From NCBI GenBank assembly GCA_964550915.1, contig CAZKBY010000027.1:1-20210 (forward strand): a DNA stretch of 20,210 bases, written 5' to 3'. Numbering within the stretch: the stretch's first letter is position 1; every line of letters starts with the position of its first letter. Source of the DNA: JARYMI01 sp964550915 (lineage in GTDB: Bacteria; Acidobacteriota; Aminicenantia; Aminicenantales; UBA8522). Position numbers and translations under genes: made by a program. This document shows positions 7,672 to 15,915 of this stretch, piece after piece. The notes below the pieces were generated by a model. That model made no database searches. It was given only the letters and a program-made list of their open reading frames with translations, and had not been told where the DNA came from.

Positions 7672-9303
7672 TTAGAGTGGTTTGTGGTACTTCTTCTCCC
7701 CGAGCGGCGACCAGAGCCCGTAGTTTTCCTCGTGGATGCGGCACTTGCCCTCGGAAGTCCAGTTGAACCCGTAGTTGTAGCCGAACCACAGGTATTTATC
7801 CCCGCCGCCGTTCTCTGTGGTGATGATGTAGCGGGCAGCGACGTTGCCGATGCCCAGAACTTTCTCGCCGGGCAGTGTTCTCGGGCCCCTGTCTCCCTTG
7901 TTGACGTCGAAGGGAATCCAGCCGTAAGGAGGCAAGTAGACCTCTGTCCAGCGATGGAAAACGTCATCGAAGCTGGCATCATCGCCCCTCAGACTGACAG
8001 TGCCGACATAGCGGATCGGGACGCCGAGAGCGCGGCAGAGAGCAATCATCGTGTAGGAATACTCCGAGCAGGAGGCAGTTCCCCGGCGCAGGACAGTCGG
8101 CGCGGGATTCCAGCCGCCCACCGGCTTGAGGTTATATTCGAGATGTTCGCCCAGGTACTCAAAGACGCGGCGGACGATCCAGTATGGGTTTTTCTCGTTG
8201 CCGGCGATCTTTCGGGCCAGTTCCTGGATGAAGGGATCGCTCACCCGGTACTTATCGCCGTCCTGGGTGAATCTTTTCTTGATGTCAACCGGGATGTCGT
8301 CGAGCGTCCCGACTTTATCGGGGTAGATGAAATACTCGACGGCCGAGATTGCAGCGTCCACTTTCCAGCCCGGCCTGACCATCGAGTAGCCCTTGAGATC
8401 CTTGAATTCGAAGTGGGCGATTTTCTGGCCCCAGCTGTCCTCGATCACCTCTTTCGGCTTGGGGTCGAACTGGACGGGCGTGAGAAGAGTCTGGTTGTCA
8501 CGATTTTCCGGGATGGGAAGATAGATGTTTAAAGTCTTGACCGTCCCGGGGCCGTAGTTGCGGAATTCTTTGACGAATTCAAGCGAAAGCCGCTTCTCAT
8601 CCCACCTCGACAGGATATCCGAGCAGAAGACTTTGACCTGGTAAATCTCGTCGTTCTCGTAATCGACGTTCCAGAGCATGCCGTTCCCCCAGGCAAGCCC
8701 AGCGGGGAAAGGCCCGTAGGAGCGTAGCGAGGAGAGGCACCATCCGTCGGCAGGATTAACGAGATAAACCCGGTCCTCGCCCCTGTCAGCGACCCAGAGG
8801 TATTTCCCGTCGAAGGTGAGGCCGGTCGTCTCGCCGGCCGGCGCCGCAAGCGTCTGGACCATCATCCCGTCCACAGTCGAAACTTTAAGCAGGGTGTCGC
8901 TCCTGAAGTCAGCAATCCACAGGTATTCACCATCCCAGGCGAGGTCGCGCGGGTTAGGGCTGTTGGATTCGAGGATGGTGAGGGCGCGGCCCGTTTCAGG
9001 GTCGAGCTTGTACATGAGCTTTTCTCCCGAGTCGATGTTCCAGAGATACTGCCCGTCCCAGGTGAGGCCCTCGGGATGGTGGCCCGGGGACTCGAAGGTT
9101 GAGACAACGGTCCCCTTTTCCGGGTCGATCTTGTAGATTTTGTCGGTGAAGTTGTCGGCGAGCCAGAGGAAGTTTCCGTCAAAGGCCAGACCGGTCGGGC
9201 ATGGCCCCGGAGTTTTGATGACCTTCAGGATATCACCGACTTTGCCCCAGGATAAGACGGTTAGAAAAAAGATGAGACTTATACTAAGAATGCATTTTTT
9301 CAT
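7672..9303 (-). CDS. Secreted beta-propeller/transglutaminase-like fusion protein
   Basis: Start at ATG 9303 (AAAGGAGGG upstream), followed at once by a signal peptide (K-K-C-I-L-S-I-S-L-I-F-F-L), giving 543 residues. Residues about 30-225 contain five repeats spaced about 41 residues, each like G-L-T-F-D-G-K-Y-L-W-V-A-D, starting near 38, 79, 120, 161 and 202; these are blades of an NHL/Vgb-type beta-propeller. A linker with a strand-rich domain follows. Residues about 375-500 form a transglutaminase core with the triad Cys412 (G-T-A-S-C-S-E-Y), His450 (F-H-R-W-T-E-V-Y) and Asp466 (I-P-F-D-V). Bacterial members are usually cysteine peptidase-like or amidase-like rather than true crosslinkers. 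Export implies a periplasmic or surface site. The gene is flanked by convergent DUF5916 and divergent TonB-receptor genes. Confidence 0.85.
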   Translation of the reverse strand: MKKCILSISLIFFLTVLSWGKVGDILKVIKTPGPCPTGLAFDGNFLWLADNFTDKIYKIDPEKGTVVSTFESPGHHPEGLTWDGQYLWNIDSGEKLMYKLDPETGRALTILESNSPNPRDLAWDGEYLWIADFRSDTLLKVSTVDGMMVQTLAAPAGETTGLTFDGKYLWVADRGEDRVYLVNPADGWCLSSLRSYGPFPAGLAWGNGMLWNVDYENDEIYQVKVFCSDILSRWDEKRLSLEFVKEFRNYGPGTVKTLNIYLPIPENRDNQTLLTPVQFDPKPKEVIEDSWGQKIAHFEFKDLKGYSMVRPGWKVDAAISAVEYFIYPDKVGTLDDIPVDIKKRFTQDGDKYRVSDPFIQELARKIAGNEKNPYWIVRRVFEYLGEHLEYNLKPVGGWNPAPTVLRRGTASCSEYSYTMIALCRALGVPIRYVGTVSLRGDDASFDDVFHRWTEVYLPPYGWIPFDVNKGDRGPRTLPGEKVLGIGNVAARYIITTENGGGDKYLWFGYNYGFNWTSEGKCRIHEENYGLWSPLGEKKYHKPL

Positions 9304-9403
9304 GCGACCCTCCTTTCGATTATGCTGGAGAAACGTGTTCTGTTCATCTAAGTCATGAAATGTACCAGATTCATCTCTTTCCGTATGATGTAGCGGATTT
9401 TTA

Positions 9404-9432
9404 ATAATAAAATAAAAGAATCGATTACACAA
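9404..9432 (-). promoter_or_regulatory. Candidate sigma70 promoter for the propeller/transglutaminase gene
   Basis: On the minus strand, TTGTGT (9432-9427), a 17-base spacer and TATTAT (9409-9404) give a good match. A transcript would begin near 9397, leaving a leader of roughly 95 bases. The match is by eye. Confidence 0.45.
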
Positions 9433-9532
9433 TATTATTGAGGGAATTGTTCGGGATGCACGGAAGAAGGCGTTCGTTCGGAGCGTCTAAAATAAAGAAG
9501 AGGATTCATTCTGATGAAAAGGAAACAAAGCG

Positions 9533-11764
9533 ATGAAAAAATGGATCTCGCTCCTGGTTGTATTCGGATTTATCGCCGTAGCATTCAGCTATTCCCTGTC
9601 CCCCGCGACTTTAAAAGGCCGCGTCTCGGACAGCGCGGGGAAACCGTTGCCACAAGTCAAGGTCACTCTGAAAAATTCCAACGTTTCCACCGAAACCGGG
9701 GCCGACGGCACATTCATCTTGGAAAACCTGGAAGGAGGGAAGCTTCATCTGGTGTTTGCCCATCCGGATTACGTCTCCCAGAGTGTTGAAGTATCGCTGG
9801 CCGAGGGCTCCGGCCAAACGCTCCAGGTCGTTCTCCTGGAAAAGAACCCGATGGTGAGGACAATCAGGGAGGAAATAACGGTCACGGCCAAGGCCGACTC
9901 GATCATCGATGTCAGCCTCCCCTCCCACCGGACGATCCTTCCCCACAGCGCCCTTCTGGAGATGGGGACGTCCAACATCACTGAATCCATCGACAAGGTT
10001 CCAGGCCTGGCCATGGTCGGAAAGGGAGGATATTCCATGTCGCCGGCCATAAGGGGGCTGGCCGAACACAGGGTCTTGCTCCTGGTGGACGGCGTCCGCA
10101 TCACCACAGAACGGCGGATCGGAGCCAACGCTTCCTTTATCAGCCTCGGCGATATCGATAGGATCGAGATCAACCGCGGCCCCTATTCGGTCTTCCATGG
10201 ATCGGGCGCGGTTGGCGGCATCATGAACATCATCACCAAGATGCCCGTTCCCTATTCGCCATTAAAGGGCGACTTTCAGATCGGCTACAACACGGCCAGA
10301 AAAGAAAGGTCAGCCGCAGCGGCACTCAGCGGCTCCCTGGGAAAATGGGGGATCGCGTTAGGGGCCAATGGCAAAGCGGCCGATGACTACTCTACGCCCT
10401 CGGGGCCGGTCGAGTGGTCCAGGTATTCAGACTACAACCTCATGTTCAAGCTCAACCGGCAGGACGAACGATCCCGCTTCTACGCCACGATGTTCCATTA
10501 CCAGGGGGATGATATCGGAAAACCCAGCCCCACGGCCCACCTAAAACCGAGATGGTACCCGAACGAGCAAAACACGCTTTTCACCACAGGCTATGAAATT
10601 CAAGATTCGGGGTTCCTGAATAGCCTGAGCATGAGTGTTTTCGCTCTCCAGTCGGTGCTCGAAACTCAGGCAGATAATCTCAGAGACGATGACCTGAGCG
10701 TCAAGAAACGGAACCTGGCCAGGATCGAATACACAAATTTTGGGTTCAAACTGCGCGGCAGCAGGGAGCTTGGGAGCTCTCAGACTCTAAGCTTGGGTTT
10801 GGATTATTTCGGTCAGGCCGGCATGAATGACCGGAACACCGAGTGGAACTACGCCAGGGACGGAACCGTCACCAGTCAGGTTGATGAGACTTCTCTCCGG
10901 GATGCGCGGCGTGGGAATCTCGGGTTTTATATCGATGACAAGATCCGGTTCTCCGACGCCTTGAGCCTCAGTCTTGGCGGGCGGCTCGACCTCATCCGGA
11001 CAAGCAACGTCAACCTGGAAAACGAGCGTTTGTCGCGCCACGATGAATTCCTTTCCGTCTACCTTGGTTCGGTCTATCAATTGACCCCGCAGCTTTCGTT
11101 GCTGGCCAATGTCGGCCGCTCCTTCCGCTTTCCCACCATCAGCGAACTCTTCTACACCGGATTAACCGGCCGAGGGACCGTGTTCGGGAATCCGGAGCTC
11201 GAGCCGGAGACGAGCCTGAACTTTGACCTCGGGCTGCGCTACTTCCACGAAAAATTTTTCGCCTCGATCTACGGCTTCAGCAACACCATCAACCGGATGA
11301 TCCAGAAATACGAAGGAGAAGAAAGCGAGGAGTTTTTCTACCGGAACCTGACGAGCGGCCGAATTATCGGGGTCGAAGGCGAATTTTACGCCACCCTGGC
11401 CAAGAACGTCGAGCTTTTCGTCAACTTCCATTACCTGGAAGGGAAGGAAAAAGGGACGGATGCCGCGCTGAATTACATTCCGCCGACGAGGCTCACGTTC
11501 TGGGGAAAATATGCAATCGGAAAATTCTGGGTGGAGCCACGCCTGACTCTCTCGGCCGCCGTGAAGGAGCCCGGACCGCTGGAGATGGCGGTCGACGGGT
11601 ACACGCTCGTTGACACGATCCTCGGTTTTACGGTGAACGCGCGATTGACGATCCTGGCCATCGTTCAGAACATCCTTAACCAGACGTACCGGGCTTCGGC
11701 CGATGCAGACGGCGTGGATGCCCCTGGACGTGGGCTTGTCGTCAGAGTAAAATACGCCTTCTGA
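9533..11764 (+). CDS. TonB-dependent outer-membrane receptor
   Basis: 743 residues from ATG 9533 (AAGGAAA nine bases upstream). An ATG at 9514 is in another frame. Order: signal peptide (1-20), carboxypeptidase-regulatory-like domain (about 25-105; L-K-G-R-V-S-D-S-A-G-K-P-L-P and T-G-A-D-G-T-F), TonB-box-like E-E-I-T-V-T-A (113-119), plug (about 125-236; R-G-L-A-E-H-R-V-L-L-L-V-D-G-V-R and R-G-P-Y-S-V-F-H-G-S-G-A-V-G-G), then a 22-strand-type barrel ending in R-V-K-Y-A-F. The barrel contains F-R-F-P-T-I-S-E-L-F...G-N-P-E-L-E-P-E, common in cobalamin, haem and siderophore receptors. It imports a large ligand using TonB energy; the ligand cannot be named. It stands alone, divergent from the propeller/transglutaminase gene. 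Confidence 0.92.
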   Translation: MKKWISLLVVFGFIAVAFSYSLSPATLKGRVSDSAGKPLPQVKVTLKNSNVSTETGADGTFILENLEGGKLHLVFAHPDYVSQSVEVSLAEGSGQTLQVVLLEKNPMVRTIREEITVTAKADSIIDVSLPSHRTILPHSALLEMGTSNITESIDKVPGLAMVGKGGYSMSPAIRGLAEHRVLLLVDGVRITTERRIGANASFISLGDIDRIEINRGPYSVFHGSGAVGGIMNIITKMPVPYSPLKGDFQIGYNTARKERSAAAALSGSLGKWGIALGANGKAADDYSTPSGPVEWSRYSDYNLMFKLNRQDERSRFYATMFHYQGDDIGKPSPTAHLKPRWYPNEQNTLFTTGYEIQDSGFLNSLSMSVFALQSVLETQADNLRDDDLSVKKRNLARIEYTNFGFKLRGSRELGSSQTLSLGLDYFGQAGMNDRNTEWNYARDGTVTSQVDETSLRDARRGNLGFYIDDKIRFSDALSLSLGGRLDLIRTSNVNLENERLSRHDEFLSVYLGSVYQLTPQLSLLANVGRSFRFPTISELFYTGLTGRGTVFGNPELEPETSLNFDLGLRYFHEKFFASIYGFSNTINRMIQKYEGEESEEFFYRNLTSGRIIGVEGEFYATLAKNVELFVNFHYLEGKEKGTDAALNYIPPTRLTFWGKYAIGKFWVEPRLTLSAAVKEPGPLEMAVDGYTLVDTILGFTVNARLTILAIVQNILNQTYRASADADGVDAPGRGLVVRVKYAF

Positions 11765-11836
11765 CGCTTCTATTGGGCGACCCACAGTCCTTACAAACAA
11801 AATAATTCTTGAACCTAACGTGATCCCAGAAAAAAG

Positions 11837-11862
11837 TTTAGTGAGTTACGTATGCTGTCCCC
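11837..11862 (+). repeat. Dispersed repeat family A, copy 4 (diverged)
   Basis: TTTAGTGAGTTACGTATGCT then GTCCCC matches the core with a few substitutions and one C fewer. It lies nine bases beyond the stop codon of the minus-strand amidohydrolase gene, in the same orientation relative to that gene as copy 3 is to its own neighbour. Confidence 0.75.
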
Positions 11863-11871
11863 TATTTTCCC

Positions 11872-13500
11872 TTATTTTGTCCGCGCGGCCCGGGCTTCCT
11901 CCACCATGGCCCTCACCTCTTTCATGAGCGTCGGGACGTGGTAGGGAATCCCCTCTTTGATCGTCCACTCGATGCCGCCTCCGCGCTCAACTTTGATTTT
12001 GGGATCGCCGGGAACGAGAGGGCTGTAGTTGTTGACGGCCTTGCCGTCATAGGTGAGGACATCCGTGCCGTAGGGATTGAGGAGCCGCAGGTTTTCAACC
12101 GGGTTGCCGTTGACGACGAGGAGGTCGGCGATGAACCCCTGGCGGACGCGGCCGAGCCTGTCTTCCAGGCCGAGGAGTTTGGCCCCGTTCACGGTCGCCA
12201 TTTTGATGACCTCAAGGGGGTGGAAGCCGGCCTCCTCGAGGAGCTCCATCTCATGGACTTGGCCAAACCCGTAGATCGAGTAGATGAACCCGGCGTCGTC
12301 GCCGACTGTGATCAGGCCGCCCTTGAGGTCGAACTCCTTGAGCGCATCCATCCAGACCCGGTAATTCCTCCGCCAGCGGACTTCCTGGGTGTTGGTCCAG
12401 CCCAGGAAATAGGAACCGTGGTGCTGCATATCCGACCGGAAGTACTCCTCGAGCGTGGGGTGGAGGTAGTCTTTGAACCAGGGCTGATTTTGGGCCCGGA
12501 TGAGGTCGCGGCTGGCCACGTAGATGGAAAGCGTCGGGCACCAGAAAACCTTGTTTTTGACCATCAGGTCGAGCACGGCGGAAAGCTTCTCCCGGTTGAG
12601 GTTCGGCTGGATGTAGAGCTCTCCGGCCCGGCCGAAGCGGTGGATCTCGTTGTTGGCGTTGTGTTCGGGCGGGAAATTCTGGATGCCGTCAAGCGCCGCG
12701 TCGGCGACGCCGTAAAAGTGCTCGATGGATGTCGTGCCTAACTCGGCCCAGTCTCTGGCCGTCGTCTCATCGACGGCGATGTGAACAGCGGTGCGGAGGC
12801 CCAGCTTTTTAGCCTCATCCATAAGGGCTTCAGCCAAGTCGCGGTCCATACCGAAAAGCTTGAGCCCGTCAACGCCCTGCTCTTTGGCGTAGCGGACGCC
12901 CTGGCGGACAAGCTCGGGGGTATGCGCCCCTTTCGCGGCCCAGATCCGCTCATAGAGCAGGATGCGGGGTGCGACGAGCTTGTGACTTGAGCTCTGGGCC
13001 CGCCATTCCTTAGCCTTTGTCCAGTCGGAGCCGACGTCGCGGATGGTCGTTGCCCCGGCCGCCAAGTAAAGGTTGAGCTCATACTGGATGGGCTGAGGAA
13101 TGCCAGCCCGCTCATCCTGGAGGTGGATGTGGCTGTTGATGATTCCGGGCATCACGTACTTTCCCGAAGCGTCGATAACGGCGTCGGGCGTCCAATCGCG
13201 CGGCACGCGGCCGACGCTCGCGATCAGGCCGTCCTCAATACAAATATTCGCCGGCCCGAAGGGGGGCTCGCCGTTCCCGTAGATGACCATCGCATCCTTG
13301 AGGAGGAGGCGCTTGACCTGCTGGCCGTGCTGAGGAGCCCGTGCCGACGCGGCCTGCTCTCCAGTTTGAGTAGCCTGTTCTCTTCGCAGACCGGCTGCTG
13401 CCCCGGCCACAGCCCCCACTGATGCGCCCGCGCCGCAGACTGCAAAACCAACCGCCGCGAGCACAACCGTCCATTCAAGCATAACTTTGAGTTTTTTCAT
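11872..13500 (-). CDS. Secreted metal-dependent amidohydrolase (imidazolonepropionase-like)
   Basis: 542 residues from ATG 13500, with GGGAGG five bases upstream. A signal peptide or membrane anchor covers about residues 1-37, followed by a low-complexity Gln/Ala linker to about 60. The amidohydrolase TIM barrel carries its metal ligands: His124 and His126 (N-S-H-I-H-L), probable Lys214 (L-K-L-F-G), His240 (A-V-H-I-A-V-D-E), His261 (I-E-H-F-Y-G) and Asp401/402 (T-V-G-D-D-A-G). The small beta-sandwich is formed by the N-terminal strands and the closing G-F-I-A-D-L-L-V-V-N-G-N-P. Such secreted enzymes are often prolidase-like or hydrolyse cyclic amides; the substrate is not predictable from motifs. 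Neighbours with peptidase functions make a peptide-derived substrate plausible. All catalytic residues appear intact. Confidence 0.88.
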   Translation of the reverse strand: MKKLKVMLEWTVVLAAVGFAVCGAGASVGAVAGAAAGLRREQATQTGEQAASARAPQHGQQVKRLLLKDAMVIYGNGEPPFGPANICIEDGLIASVGRVPRDWTPDAVIDASGKYVMPGIINSHIHLQDERAGIPQPIQYELNLYLAAGATTIRDVGSDWTKAKEWRAQSSSHKLVAPRILLYERIWAAKGAHTPELVRQGVRYAKEQGVDGLKLFGMDRDLAEALMDEAKKLGLRTAVHIAVDETTARDWAELGTTSIEHFYGVADAALDGIQNFPPEHNANNEIHRFGRAGELYIQPNLNREKLSAVLDLMVKNKVFWCPTLSIYVASRDLIRAQNQPWFKDYLHPTLEEYFRSDMQHHGSYFLGWTNTQEVRWRRNYRVWMDALKEFDLKGGLITVGDDAGFIYSIYGFGQVHEMELLEEAGFHPLEVIKMATVNGAKLLGLEDRLGRVRQGFIADLLVVNGNPVENLRLLNPYGTDVLTYDGKAVNNYSPLVPGDPKIKVERGGGIEWTIKEGIPYHVPTLMKEVRAMVEEARAARTK

Positions 13501-13792
13501 CTATGCCTCCCAACGTAAATATGAAATCTGATTAATAAAATGAACAGATTGGAATCCTAATCATGACAAAAAACGAAGTCAAGGCCAAAGATGGCTTGCC
13601 GGGGGAACTTTGAGGGGGCCGGTGTCGTTCCCTTCACGGGGTCAACGGAGTAAAGCGCCGAGGGGAAGCTTGATTCCCACCCGCGGAATACCATTGCTGC
13701 GTGAGGTTTCGGAAAGAGACTCGCGAGACGGAACACGCGTTCCGGGGGCAAGGACAATAACTCTTGGGCCTGAAGTGATTTCATGAAAATAA
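13501..13792. other. Gene-free stretch with an unexplained open frame on the minus strand
   Basis: Together with the leader of the M28 gene, about 440 bases between the amidohydrolase and M28 starts carry no recognisable gene. The first 55 bases are AT-rich and likely hold the amidohydrolase promoter. From 13795 back to a TAG at 13557 the minus strand is open for about 78 codons from an ATG inside the family A repeat. The peptide matches nothing I recognise and has no ribosome-binding site, so it is not called as a gene. Confidence 0.4.
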
Positions 13793-13819
13793 TGAAGTGC
13801 ATTACGTATGGCGTCCCCC
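13793..13819 (+). repeat. Dispersed repeat family A, copy 5
   Basis: The part AGTGCATTACGTATGGCGTC plus the C-run is identical to copies 1 and 2. Only the first bases differ (TGAAGTG instead of TTTAGTG). It lies just upstream of the M28 peptidase promoter. Confidence 0.8.
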
Positions 13820-13834
13820 TATGGGATGGGCGGC

Positions 13835-13862
13835 TTGACAACCGTCTGGCCGATGGGATAAC
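13835..13862 (+). promoter_or_regulatory. Candidate sigma70 promoter for the M28 peptidase gene
   Basis: TTGACA (13835-13840) is followed after 16 bases by GATAAC (13857-13862). Transcription would start near 13869, just before a strong hairpin, giving a leader of about 70 bases. Confidence 0.45.
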
Positions 13863-13876
13863 TTCATCCCTTGTTT

Positions 13877-13905
13877 GGGGAGGGTCATGGCCCATGACCC
13901 TCCCC
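13877..13905 (+). promoter_or_regulatory. Perfect 14-base-pair hairpin in the M28 leader
   Basis: GGGGAGGGTCATGG (13877-13890) is exactly complementary to CCATGACCCTCCCC (13892-13905) around one central base. No T-run follows on either strand, so it is not a standard terminator. The right arm also lies in the palindrome TCCCCGGGGA (13901-13910). It could stabilise mRNA, act as an attenuator or bind a protein. Confidence 0.6.
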
Positions 13906-13941
13906 GGGGAAGAGAAAAAAAGGAGAGCAAGGGAGAAAAAA

Positions 13942-15642
13942 ATGATTCGAAAATCGATGGCCGCATTGTCAATTCTTTTCCTGTGCTTTGGGTTTTCGGG
14001 CTGCACCCGGGAAAGCGAAGAGCAGCGTCTCGAGATGGCTCTGGCCAGCATCACGGCCGAGGACCTCGCTGCCGACATCAAAATCCTTTCTTCCGACGAG
14101 TTCGAAGGCCGGGCCCCTGCCTCTAAGGGCGAAGAAAAGACAATCGCCTTTCTGGAGCAGGAGTTCCAGAAACTCGGCCTCAAGCCCGGAAACGGCCAGA
14201 GTTTCTTTCAGGAAATCCCGATGGTCGTGATCACGGCCGACCCCTCGGCCAGGCTCGAGGTCAAAGACAGCCGCCGGTCGTTCTCCTTCGCCTGCAGCGA
14301 CGAGTTCGTGGCTGCCACGCAGCGTGTGATGGAGGAGGTTTCGCTCACCGACTCGGAAATGGTCTTCGCTGGCTACGGCATCGTTGCGCCCGAGTACAAC
14401 TGGAATGACTACGCGGGACTGGATGTGCGAGGCAAAACCGCCGTTGTCTTGATCAACGACCCGGGTTTTGCCACCCAGGACCCCGCGCTCTTTTCAGGCC
14501 GAACGATGACCTATTACGGCCGCTGGACCTATAAATACGAGGAAGCAGCCCGGCAGGGCGCTTCGGGCATCTTTATCGTTCACGAGACCGAGCCGGCCGC
14601 CTATCCCTGGGGGGTCGTCCAGAATGGGTGGACCGGTCCGCAGTTCAACCTGGTCGCGGAGGACAACAACATGTCCCGCTGCGCCGTCGAAGGCTGGCTC
14701 CATCTGGACACCGCTCGTCAGGTCTTTAAAGGCGCCGGGCTGGATTTCGACGAGATCAAGGTCGAGGCGTCCAAGCCCGGGTTTAAACCCATGCCGCTCG
14801 GTCTTAAAGCCTCGCTTGTCCTGAAAAACAAGATCGAGAAGGTGACCTCACGAAACGTCATCGCCATGGTCCCCGGATCCAAGCGCCCGGATGAATTTAT
14901 CATATTCACGGCTCATTGGGATCATTTCGGACGGAACCCGGCGCTCGAGGGAGACCAGATTTTTAACGGCGCCCGGGATAACGCCACGGGGACGGCGGCT
15001 CTCGTCGAGCTGGCCGAGGCCTTCCGGAAGCTCAAGCAGCCGCCTCGCCGCTCGATCGTCTTGCTGGCGCTCACCGGCGAGGAGCAGGGGCTTTTGGGAT
15101 CAGAGTACTACGCCACTCATCCGATCTTCCCGACCGCCAAGACAGTGGCCTCTATCAACATGGATGCTCTGAACATCTACGGACGGATGAAAGATATCAC
15201 GGTTATCGGCTACGGCCTCTCCGAGCTCGACGGGTATATCGAAGCTGCAGCCAGAGAGCAGGGGCGGACAGTCAATCCGGACCCGACGCCGGAAAAGGGC
15301 TCCTTTTTCCGATCCGACCACTTTCCTTTTGCCAAGCAGGGGATTCCAGCCGTCTACCCAAGCTGCGGCGTCGATCACATCGAACACGGCCGGGAATGGA
15401 CTCTGGCCAGGATGGAAAAATACACGGCTGAAAACTACCACAAGCCCTCGGATGAATTTGACCCGAACTGGGATCTCTCGGGAGCCATTGACGACCTGCG
15501 CCTGCTGTTCAAGGTCGGCTACCGCCTGGCCATGGAATCGACATTTCCTAACTGGAAGGAAGGAACAGACTACAGGGCGAAGCGAGACGCCGACCTCGCC
15601 GCAAGCCTCGCTAAAGGCGGGGCTCTCCCGAAATCCAGGTAA
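13942..15642 (+). CDS. M28-family metallopeptidase lipoprotein with PA-like insert
   Basis: Start chosen at ATG 13942 (GGGAG six bases upstream), giving 566 residues. The frame stays open further upstream, but that part crosses the hairpin and repeat. Residues 1-21 form a lipoprotein signal ending G-F-S-G-C, with Cys21 the lipidation site; Phe at -3 is slightly unusual. A protease-associated-like segment lies at about 120-260 (A-G-Y-G-I-V-A-P; D-Y-A-G-L-D-V-R-G-K). The di-zinc aminopeptidase core shows His325 and Asp327 (T-A-H-W-D-H-F-G), Asp346 (G-A-R-D-N-A-T-G), Glu380/Glu381 (T-G-E-E-Q-G), Asp408 (I-N-M-D-A) and His500 (Y-H-K-P-S-D-E). It therefore looks catalytically complete. It likely releases N-terminal amino acids from peptides in the periplasm or at the surface. 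The downstream porin gene has its own promoter. Confidence 0.92.
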   Translation: MIRKSMAALSILFLCFGFSGCTRESEEQRLEMALASITAEDLAADIKILSSDEFEGRAPASKGEEKTIAFLEQEFQKLGLKPGNGQSFFQEIPMVVITADPSARLEVKDSRRSFSFACSDEFVAATQRVMEEVSLTDSEMVFAGYGIVAPEYNWNDYAGLDVRGKTAVVLINDPGFATQDPALFSGRTMTYYGRWTYKYEEAARQGASGIFIVHETEPAAYPWGVVQNGWTGPQFNLVAEDNNMSRCAVEGWLHLDTARQVFKGAGLDFDEIKVEASKPGFKPMPLGLKASLVLKNKIEKVTSRNVIAMVPGSKRPDEFIIFTAHWDHFGRNPALEGDQIFNGARDNATGTAALVELAEAFRKLKQPPRRSIVLLALTGEEQGLLGSEYYATHPIFPTAKTVASINMDALNIYGRMKDITVIGYGLSELDGYIEAAAREQGRTVNPDPTPEKGSFFRSDHFPFAKQGIPAVYPSCGVDHIEHGREWTLARMEKYTAENYHKPSDEFDPNWDLSGAIDDLRLLFKVGYRLAMESTFPNWKEGTDYRAKRDADLAASLAKGGALPKSR

Positions 15643-15651
15643 AGCCCCGCC
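15616..15651 (+). repeat. Inverted repeat straddling the M28 stop codon
   Basis: GGCGGGGCT (15616-15624) and AGCCCCGCC (15643-15651) are perfect 9-base complements with an 18-base loop that contains the TAA. There is no T-run, so intrinsic termination is unlikely. It may cap the mRNA 3' end. Confidence 0.45.
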
Positions 15652-15824
15652 GGCCGACCCACGATGGGTGGCGCGGTTCGGGGGCCCCCGCCGACCCGAG
15701 CGTTTGATGCCATCCATCTTCCTGACTGATAATAAACAAGATAGTCCGCGAAGAGGCGCCGGGGGTGAACCGCGACAGGACCTGTCGGGTGTTGCTATCG
15801 GTCATTTTGGGTGCAAAAAAAGTC

Positions 15825-15853
15825 TTGCATTTCAAAAGGAAAATTCGTATATT
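15825..15853 (+). promoter_or_regulatory. Sigma70 promoter for the FadL-like porin gene
   Basis: TTGCAT (15825-15830), a 17-base spacer and TATATT (15848-15853) sit in an AT-rich patch. Transcription would begin near 15860. The remainder of the 273-base spacer (15643-15824) is GC-rich with no gene seen. Confidence 0.6.
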
Positions 15854-15915
15854 TTGGCCAAATACCAACCTCCGGCAAGGAGGAAGGAACTGAAGTCCGT
15901 TTATGAGGAGGGCTC

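Noticed and set aside
9304..9432. N-terminal extension of the propeller/transglutaminase protein
   Set aside because: The signal peptide and a strong AAAGGAGGG site place the start at 9303; the extension covers the promoter and leader.
11938..12741. 267-codon plus-strand open frame
   Set aside because: It is antisense to the amidohydrolase, which has a complete catalytic motif set and a good ribosome-binding site.
13783..13941. N-terminal extension of the M28 peptidase
   Set aside because: It runs through the family A repeat, promoter and hairpin. The lipoprotein signal and GGGAG site start at 13942.
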